Part shown: piece by piece, positions 58,429 to 64,000 of the stretch
How positions within the stretch are numbered: the first letter of the stretch is position 1
Layout of the letters: each line of letters starts with the position of its first letter
NCBI GenBank assembly: GCA_002796995.1
Contig: PEKW01000001.1
Span: forward strand, 117,504-181,503
DNA: 64,000 nucleotides
Direction: 5' to 3'
From: Rhizobium sp.
Lineage (GTDB): Bacteria > Pseudomonadota > Alphaproteobacteria > Rhizobiales > Rhizobiaceae
Translations under genes and position numbers: made by a program
Notes under the pieces: model-generated
The model's input: only the letters and a program-made list of their open reading frames with translations
The model's database searches: none
What the model was told of the DNA's origin: nothing

Positions 58429-59008
58429 CTTTCATCAGCGTCTTCACCACGCGCGAAGGACGGGTCTGTCCGCCTGGCACCGTACAAAGAGGTTTGCGCC
58501 GCCAACGGCATTTTCGCCGGAGGCGAAGTTGAAACCGGTTGTGAAGGTCCGAGTGGATCCGCCCGACAAGATCGTCTGCGTTGCGCACCACCCATCGGAA
58601 CTGATTGATGAAGGCTAGGCAAAACAGGCCATCGTGGAGTACGTCCGCCGGGTAAACCCGATCGATTCCAGCATGGGCCGGCGCCTCGATTATCTGCTCG
58701 CCGTCTCCTGGCCGGTACGGCAAGGCGACGCGACGCGACGCTGATATGACCGGCAATCCTCCCCTCAACCGACGCTCCACAACCGACGAGGCTGCAAAAC
58801 GGCTGCGCCTGACGACCCGCCGGGGGTCAAGCTGGGCCGGTCGTCGCCTATGATTGACAACACGCCACACCGGATGCCGGGCAAGATCCATGGCTCCGGC
58901 TGATGCCCGATGGGCCAGCGAAGTGGCAATGCAAGGTTGCACCCATATGTCGTGTTTGGTATATGTCTGGTGTACACGGAAAAATTGTGCGCTTCATGGA
59001 GAGCCAGC
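58429..59008. other. 580-bp spacer without recognisable gene
   Basis: Neither strand has a convincing gene. A plus-strand fragment reads KPVVKVRVDPPDKIVCVAHH before a stop at about 58618, and another reads TDEAAKRLRLTTRRG near 58780. These may be remains of decayed genes. The promoter of the 59009 gene should be in the last 100 bp, with GGAGAG seven bases before its ATG. Confidence 0.45.
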
Positions 59009-60253
59009 ATGACGTTTCTGAAGTCGATTCAGGCCTTTGCCGACCTGCCGGCAAAAATCAACAGGCTAGACAAGAAGATTACCGAAATGGCGGCCAAACC
59101 CGCCGAGGCCAATGCGATCCCGCCGTCATCGCGCGCGCAGAGGCCGATAGGTCTCGTGTTCGACGAATTGTCGCGCGGGATAAACCCCTTCAGCCTCCTT
59201 GAGACGGCTGGCGTTGCCGATGCGACGGATTCGATTGAGTCGATCGCGGAAAAATTCAACCGCTTCGGCATAGTGAAGGTAAAGCGTGTCTACTCCCCGG
59301 AAGCATCGCGTGAACTGAACCAGCAGTGCATCAATTTTTCGGGGCTCAAGCCACTCGATTTCAGCGCCGTATACTCGAAGAAAAAGAAATGGGGAACCGG
59401 CGGGGCCCCGGTCTTCAAGGACGAGGTGTTTTGGCCTTATGCCGCAAACCCCGTCATTCGAGACGTTATCGTCACACTGCTAGGTGAGCGCTGTTTCGAA
59501 TTCGGGACGGCTGTTGCTGCGCACTATTCGGCGCGTGGCCTTCATCGTGATTTTCGCAACTTTGTCGAGGACGACTCCTCGCCGTATTCCGTCAAGAACC
59601 CACAGCGTCGGGTAATCAGGATATTGCACTACTGCGGAATTTCCGGCGGGGCCCTGGGCTATATTCCGTTTTCACACAACGAGAAGATGTTTGCTGAGCA
59701 GGCGAAGCGCATCGGGCTGAAGCATGGCACAGCATGGTTCGACAGGCATCGCGAAGTGCTGACCAAGGCCAGAATTGAAAAGAACTTCGTGGATGCCGAC
59801 GAAATCGAGCGACACATCTGCTGGTCCTACGCTGACCCAGGGGACGTGATCATATCCAATTCCGCAATGTTGCACTGCGGCGAGTACCTCACGGGACCGC
59901 GCTATTTCTTCGTGTCGACATATGCAGCAAGCGACGAGCAGTCACTCAAGGCCGCCCGCAACAACATCAAGACGTTCCGCAGATGGGTGAACGATATTAC
60001 CGGTACATGTCTGAGCAGGGGTTCAAGGGAAGCGACGATGTTTTACTGCCCGAACAGGCAGAAAGTGAACATCTGGCCTAGATTGGTCTCATTCGCGCCC
60101 GCCGTCCGACTCATGGAAGGCGGCTTTTCAGCCCGGCTAGAGCGACTGATTAACGGGCATGTCGAACAATGCGCCTCGCTGGCTATCGATCCACGTACAC
60201 CAGAAGACATCGCAGAATGCGAAGAAAGTGCGTGGATCGATGACGCTACGTAG
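59009..60253 (+). CDS. Fe(II)/2-oxoglutarate dioxygenase-like (phytanoyl-CoA dioxygenase type) protein
   Basis: A 414-aa cytosolic protein. The metal motif HxD appears in ARGLHRDFRNF and the distal His and the 2-OG Arg in AMLHCGEYLTGPRYFF, in the order and spacing of PhyH-like dioxygenases. The N-terminal 35 residues (LPAKINRLDKKITEMAAK) form a coiled coil. ATG 59009 has GGAGAG seven bases upstream. Its codon use is less GC-rich than the core genes. It precedes the RTX gene by 156 bp. Substrate unknown; family assignment is by motif only. Confidence 0.68.
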   Translation: MTFLKSIQAFADLPAKINRLDKKITEMAAKPAEANAIPPSSRAQRPIGLVFDELSRGINPFSLLETAGVADATDSIESIAEKFNRFGIVKVKRVYSPEASRELNQQCINFSGLKPLDFSAVYSKKKKWGTGGAPVFKDEVFWPYAANPVIRDVIVTLLGERCFEFGTAVAAHYSARGLHRDFRNFVEDDSSPYSVKNPQRRVIRILHYCGISGGALGYIPFSHNEKMFAEQAKRIGLKHGTAWFDRHREVLTKARIEKNFVDADEIERHICWSYADPGDVIISNSAMLHCGEYLTGPRYFFVSTYAASDEQSLKAARNNIKTFRRWVNDITGTCLSRGSREATMFYCPNRQKVNIWPRLVSFAPAVRLMEGGFSARLERLINGHVEQCASLAIDPRTPEDIAECEESAWIDDAT

Positions 60254-60409
60254 GATGGCGATGTGTCGGCCTATTGGGCCGCGGGAGTCACAGTTGCCGT
60301 AGATATTGCCGACCTCGACAAACCTCCCGGACGCAATCTCCGGTTTGAGGCCTTACTTTTGACATGTGTTAAAGACGATCATTGGCATCCTGTTCGTCAT
60401 GAGGTTGCT

Positions 60410-62005
60410 ATGCTCTATCTTTCCGTTTTCGGTTTCAATTTCGATCGGTACAATCAGACATTCTACGCTGAGGGATCGGTGGACTTCACCTATTACGATC
60501 CGCAGACGGGCGAAGACCTGAGCGACTGGACCTTCCACACGACGATCGACGGATATTCCGCCGGCTCCGGCTATGGGGCCGGATACATGTCGTTCGTCGC
60601 CTTCAACGACTATGTCAGCACCGGCATCCATACGATCACCGTGACCGCCACCAGCGACTGGACGGGCGAGACCAAGGACTGGATCGCCGAACTCGTCAAC
60701 GACACGCGCGCGACGGCCGACCAGTACTATGCCGGCACCACCGGCACCGATATCATCTTCGGCAGCAATTATAACGACGACTACTATCTCGGCGCCGGCA
60801 ACGACTTCGCCGATGGCGGCTCTGGCAGCGACCTGCTCGATGGTGGGTCCGGTGTCGACGAATTGCGCGGCGGAGCCGGCAACGATTTCATCCGCGGCGG
60901 CACGGGTGCTGACGGCATGTGGGGCGATACCGGCAATGACACCTATTATGTCGACAACTCGCAGGACAAGGTCTTCGAGGATTCCGGCGAAGGCTCTGAT
61001 CTTATCTACACCAGCGTCAGTTATGTGCTGGCCGCCGGAGAACATATCGAAAGCATGAGGACGACGAACGACAACGGTACGGCGTCGATCAACCTGACCG
61101 GCAACGAACGGGCCAACACTCTCGTCGGCAATGCAGGAGCCAATATTCTGAACGGCCGGGCCGGTGCGGACCGCATGTTCGGCTTTGGCGGGGACGACAC
61201 CTATATCGTCGACAATGCGGGCGACACCGTCTCTGAGGCCGTCGGGAGAGGCGTCGATCTGGTCAACGCTTACGTCACCCATACGCTCTCGGCCAATGTC
61301 GAGATCCTGTCTCTCGAAGGCAGCGCGTCGATCAACGGCACCGGCAATGAACTGGCCAACACGCTTCTTGGCAATGGCGGCGCCAACGTCCTGAACGGCC
61401 GCGCCGGTGCGGACCGCATGTCCGGCTATGGCGGCAACGACACCTATGTCGTCGACAATGCAGGTGACGTGGTTCGCGAGTCAGCAGGTGCGGGGATCGA
61501 CACCGTGCAGACCGCGGTCAGCCGCAATCTCGAGGCCAATGTCGAGCGCATGACGCTCCTGGGCACCGCAAACCTCAATGCGGGCGGCAACGCGCTTGCC
61601 AACGTGCTCGTCGGCAATTCCGGTGCGAACCGGCTGAATGGCGGCACCGGCAGCGACACGCTGACCGGCGGCCAGGCGAACGACATCTTCGTTTTCAACT
61701 CGGCCCTCGGCGCCTCGAACATCGATACCATCACCGACTATTCCAATTCGGGCGGCAACAACGATACGATCTGGCTCGAGAACAGCATCTTCACCGCGCT
61801 GACGGCGACCGGTGTTCTGGCATCGTCGGCGTTCAAGAACCTCGACCTGGCCGCGGCCGACAGCAACGACCGCATCCTCTACGATCAGGACCACGGCGAT
61901 CTCTACTATGACCGCGACGGTTCGGGCACCGCCTACAGCGCGATCAAGATCGCCGATATCTCGAACTTCGCAACGCTGACCTACACGGACTTCTCCGTCA
62001 TCTGA
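60410..62005 (+). CDS. RTX-type calcium-binding repeat protein
   Basis: A 531-aa protein with no N-terminal signal, as for type I secretion. Residues 110-170 are nonapeptide repeats (GGSGSDLLDGGSGVDELRGGAGND). Three tandem modules of about 80-84 aa follow, each with a YVDNAGD-type element, and a C-terminal serralysin-like region ends with a hydrophobic tail, the usual secretion signal. ATG 60410 has GAGGTTGCT; a GTG further upstream is less likely. No type I ABC/MFP genes lie nearby. Biofilm or surface roles are inferred. Confidence 0.88.
   Translation: MLYLSVFGFNFDRYNQTFYAEGSVDFTYYDPQTGEDLSDWTFHTTIDGYSAGSGYGAGYMSFVAFNDYVSTGIHTITVTATSDWTGETKDWIAELVNDTRATADQYYAGTTGTDIIFGSNYNDDYYLGAGNDFADGGSGSDLLDGGSGVDELRGGAGNDFIRGGTGADGMWGDTGNDTYYVDNSQDKVFEDSGEGSDLIYTSVSYVLAAGEHIESMRTTNDNGTASINLTGNERANTLVGNAGANILNGRAGADRMFGFGGDDTYIVDNAGDTVSEAVGRGVDLVNAYVTHTLSANVEILSLEGSASINGTGNELANTLLGNGGANVLNGRAGADRMSGYGGNDTYVVDNAGDVVRESAGAGIDTVQTAVSRNLEANVERMTLLGTANLNAGGNALANVLVGNSGANRLNGGTGSDTLTGGQANDIFVFNSALGASNIDTITDYSNSGGNNDTIWLENSIFTALTATGVLASSAFKNLDLAAADSNDRILYDQDHGDLYYDRDGSGTAYSAIKIADISNFATLTYTDFSVI
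60898..61630 (+). repeat. Tandem repeats of about 240-252 bp in the RTX gene
   Basis: Three in-frame repeat units: the blocks near 61153 and 61393 are nearly identical over 75 bases (about 240 bp apart), and an earlier divergent copy is near 60901. Gives repeated YVDNAGD motifs in the protein. Confidence 0.75.
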
Positions 62006-62127
62006 TTTGCGGCAGCAGCGCCTCTGCGGCGCTGCACCGACGTCCGCGGCCTTGAACGGTCCGCGGGCGGAACGTCCATCAGGCTAAGCCTCTGCCGGCG
62101 CATTGCAGAGGGGATGACAGGGATCAG

Positions 62128-62153
62128 AAAGGCCGCTCGGCGGCCTTTTTTTG
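62128..62153 (+). terminator. Terminator after the RTX gene
   Basis: AAAGGCCGC (62128-62136) pairs with GCGGCCTTT (62140-62148) around a TCG loop; followed by four more T. It lies 123 bp past the RTX stop. Confidence 0.88.
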
Positions 62154-62299
62154 TCGGCGCAAGCTTTTGCCCTATAATTGCTGCATCGCAATATTATATG
62201 AATTGTCGATTGTACCCCGACGGATGGGAACCGGAGCGCGCGGCGGGGCTTTACACGAGGGAGCGATATTTAGAATTTTCGAAAAGGAATTCCTTTTTC

Positions 62300-63325
62300 A
62301 TGCGCCTCAAGATTCCCATGCCGTTGTCCTTCATCCTCGGCCAGCAAAAAAAGCTGCAGAAGAAGATCCTGAAGGCCATTCCTTCCTTGCCGCTCGTCGC
62401 GCCGGCGCGACCCGCCCGCCCCAGAAAACCGCGCGCGGTCCGTGCGCGTCTCCAGGAAGTGACCGGCTTCGGCACCAATCCCGGGCATCTGCGCATGCTG
62501 GAATATGTGCCGCCGAAGGCAGGGAAGGGCGCACCGCTCGTCGTTGTTCTGCATGGCTGCCTGCAGTCGGCCGATGATTTCGACAAGGGCAGCGGCTGGA
62601 GCGCGCTCGCCCGTGACGGCGGTTTCGTGCTGCTCTATCCGGAACAGCGCAAGTCCAACAATCCCAATCTCTGCTTCAACTGGTTCCGCCCGAGCGCCGT
62701 CGCGCGCGACCGCGGCGAACTGATGTCGGTGCGCCAGATGATCGACAATGCCTGCGCACGGCATCACGTCGACAAGAAGCGCATCTATGTGCAGGGCCTC
62801 TCGGCCGGCGGGGCCATGGCCTCCGCGCTTCTCGCCACTTATCCGGAGCTGTTTGCCGCGGGCCAGATTGTCGCCGGTCTTCCTTTCGGCGCGGCCCGCG
62901 ATGCCATGTCGGCCCTGTCGGTGATGAATTCCGGCGTCAACCGCTCTGCCCGCGAATGGGGCGACCTGGTGCGTGCCGTCACACCGGAGGTGAAGAAGAA
63001 GCCGGTGATTTCGATCTGGCACGGCACCGCCGACCGCGTCGTTTCTGTCGCCAATGCCCGCGCCACGCTGGCCCAGTGGCTGGATGTCTATGGCCTCGAC
63101 GAGGCCGACGGCAAGGCCGTGACGATCAAGGGGCAGGAGGCGTGGGTCTGGCATGACGCGGCGGGCAAGCCGCTGATCGAGTTCTGCCTGATCGATGGGC
63201 TCGGCCATGGCCTGCCGATCATGTCGAAGCGATCGGCCACGGCGAAGGCGGGCATGCCCTACATGCTGGAGGGCGCGATCAGCGCCCCGACCCATATGAA
63301 CCGCACCATTCTGGCAGGCCGCTGA
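62300..63325 (+). CDS. PHB depolymerase family esterase
   Basis: A 341-aa alpha/beta hydrolase of the extracellular PHB depolymerase/feruloyl esterase type. An N-terminal basic, signal-like region is followed by VVVLHGCLQSADDF, the nucleophile elbow GLSAGGAMAS, then D in WHGTADRVV and H in GLGHGLP. Starts at ATG 62300 with AAGGA 14 bases before; frames upstream to 62114 are open but lack a convincing start. Polymer or ester substrate not determinable. Terminated by a hairpin at 63356. Confidence 0.88.
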   Translation: MRLKIPMPLSFILGQQKKLQKKILKAIPSLPLVAPARPARPRKPRAVRARLQEVTGFGTNPGHLRMLEYVPPKAGKGAPLVVVLHGCLQSADDFDKGSGWSALARDGGFVLLYPEQRKSNNPNLCFNWFRPSAVARDRGELMSVRQMIDNACARHHVDKKRIYVQGLSAGGAMASALLATYPELFAAGQIVAGLPFGAARDAMSALSVMNSGVNRSAREWGDLVRAVTPEVKKKPVISIWHGTADRVVSVANARATLAQWLDVYGLDEADGKAVTIKGQEAWVWHDAAGKPLIEFCLIDGLGHGLPIMSKRSATAKAGMPYMLEGAISAPTHMNRTILAGR

Positions 63326-63355
63326 GGCACGGATTCATTAAGTCATCCAGACGTG

Positions 63356-63382
63356 AAAAAGCCCGGAGAACCCGGGCTTTGT
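63356..63382. terminator. Bidirectional terminator, esterase and 49-aa gene
   Basis: GCCCGG (63361-63366) and CCGGGC (63372-63377) extended by A/T pairs to AAAGCCCGG/CCGGGCTTT, between convergent genes. Confidence 0.85.
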
Positions 63383-63428
63383 CGTCTCTGTCGCTACGCC
63401 ATGGTACATCCGGCGCCGTCGGCGGCGC

Positions 63429-63578
63429 TCAGTTCTCCTGGATCGTCACGCCGTCGCGCCCGATCGTCATCTCGACGCCCTGGGGCTTCGTCTCTTCACG
63501 ATAGAGATAAATGCCGAGGCCGACGACAACGACGACCAATGCGCCGATGACCAGATAGAGACCGTTGTTCCGATTCAT
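63429..63578 (-). CDS. 49-aa single-pass membrane protein
   Basis: A short gene not longer than 49 codons, starting at ATG 63578 with GGAG seven bases before. The peptide begins MNRNNGLYLVIGALVVVVVG, one transmembrane helix, then the tail IYLYREETKPQGVEMTIG and GVTIQEN. Similar small proteins occur in Rhizobiaceae (from memory). It sits between the esterase terminator and the XRE-type gene; function unknown. Confidence 0.82.
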   Translation of the reverse strand: MNRNNGLYLVIGALVVVVVGLGIYLYREETKPQGVEMTIGRDGVTIQEN

Positions 63579-63649
63579 GCATAGCTCCTGTCAGGTGTGA
63601 TGGGCGATAAATCGGCAGACGCGTATTTGTTCCATGACGATGGAAGGAT

Positions 63650-64000
63650 TCAGCCGTCGTTGGTCGCGTTGAGATTTTCTGGCCGCAGGCCTTCGCCGGT
63701 ATCGTGGCGTGCGACCAGCCTTACGCCCATGCCTCCCGGCGGACAATCCCCGTCGGCGAGAAAGGAGATGCCGGCCCGCTCAAGAGCGCCCCGCAGGGTG
63801 AGCATCGTCGCCTGGTCGAGCGTGGCGGACTTCTCGTCCTCGACCTGAAGGATCAAGAAGGCGGACACGCCGCTCTCAGCTGAGAGCTGGTCGACGCTGA
63901 GGCCGAGGAGCGCGCGGGCTGCGCGGATCTGTGCTGGTGTGGCGGCAAGGTTGGAATGTCCGCCGTGGCGCAAAGTAGAAATGTCACTCCAGGCTGCCGC
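63650..64000 (-). CDS. XRE-type helix-turn-helix regulator, possibly cut by window edge
   Basis: From 63973 leftward 107 codons encode an HTH (TPAQIRAARALLGLSVDQLSAESGVSAF) and the C-terminal ALERAGISFLADGDCPPGGMGVRL tail. The first Met-like codon in the frame is TTG 63973, with a poor context. The frame stays open to base 64000, so the true start may lie outside the window. The tail matches that of the XRE regulator at 57840, suggesting a common regulator family. Confidence 0.75.
   Translation of the reverse strand, partial: AAAWSDISTLRHGGHSNLAATPAQIRAARALLGLSVDQLSAESGVSAFLILQVEDEKSATLDQATMLTLRGALERAGISFLADGDCPPGGMGVRLVARHDTGEGLRPENLNATNDG

Noticed and set aside
58412..58942. 176-codon minus-strand ORF after the orphan gene
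   Set aside because: Arg-rich composition without recognisable motifs and no ribosome-binding site; region looks decayed.

Overview
This window is a GC-rich chromosomal segment from an alphaproteobacterium, almost certainly Rhizobiaceae (Rhizobium/Agrobacterium/Sinorhizobium type). The main evidence is gene content and order: ldtR, an L,D-transpeptidase (ldtP-like), glyA, nrdR, ribD, ribH, nusB, an MFS gene, hppA, bamE/omlA, a ubiquinol-cytochrome c chaperone, DUF177, plsX, fabH, ihfA and a MerR regulator, ending at tRNA-Pro(GGG). HdaA, a ppk1-ppx pair and a Mg-type HemB also fit. Species cannot be decided from the sequence alone.

Layout. 1-8 kb: RNase T2 (cut by the window edge), a UPF0104-type membrane protein, a small secreted protein, RlmJ, a molybdopterin oxidoreductase overlapping a Nudix hydrolase, an omptin-family outer-membrane protease and an SDR enzyme. 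8-15.5 kb: purM-purN, then divergently a PerM/AI-2E-type permease, hdaA, ppk1 and ppx. 15.6-21 kb: a RhiA-like short protein, a phytase-like secreted esterase, an AraC regulator whose start codon overlaps that of a DUF2000 gene, a tightly overlapping minus-strand group (GNAT, Rsm22-type protein, DUF2891, small membrane protein), and RNase D. 22.8-31.2 kb: MBL hydrolase, Tat-exported multicopper oxidase, MFS, aspS, and an LpxL-type acyltransferase paired with a cytochrome P450. 31.3-40.3 kb: a secreted protein of unknown function, parC, a Doc/AbrB toxin-antitoxin pair, a Tat-exported Acg-like nitroreductase, an EamA transporter, Bpt, RDD protein and hemB. 40.3-57.3 kb: the conserved core block listed above.

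From tRNA-Pro (57335-57411) to about 62.1 kb the character changes: spacers are long and contain no recognisable gene, and there are a small XRE-type regulator with a repeated operator-like sequence, an orphan 84-aa ORF, an Fe(II)/2-oxoglutarate dioxygenase-like protein and an RTX calcium-binding repeat protein. This looks like accessory DNA at a tRNA, although no integrase or second attachment copy is visible. The last 2 kb hold a PHB-depolymerase-family esterase, a 49-aa single-pass membrane protein and a second XRE-type regulator that may run off the right edge.

Functional threads: phosphate and pyrophosphate energy (ppk1, ppx, H+-PPase); envelope biology (LdtR/LDT, BamE, LpxL-type/P450, omptin, PlsX/FabH); and replication control (HdaA, ParC, IHF). 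Two short genes were found by direct reading: a 25-aa hydrophobic peptide (47215-47292) and a 49-aa membrane protein (63429-63578). No CRISPR array, insertion sequence or rRNA operon is visible. No clearly new biological system could be demonstrated; the best candidates for a second look are listed in the findings.
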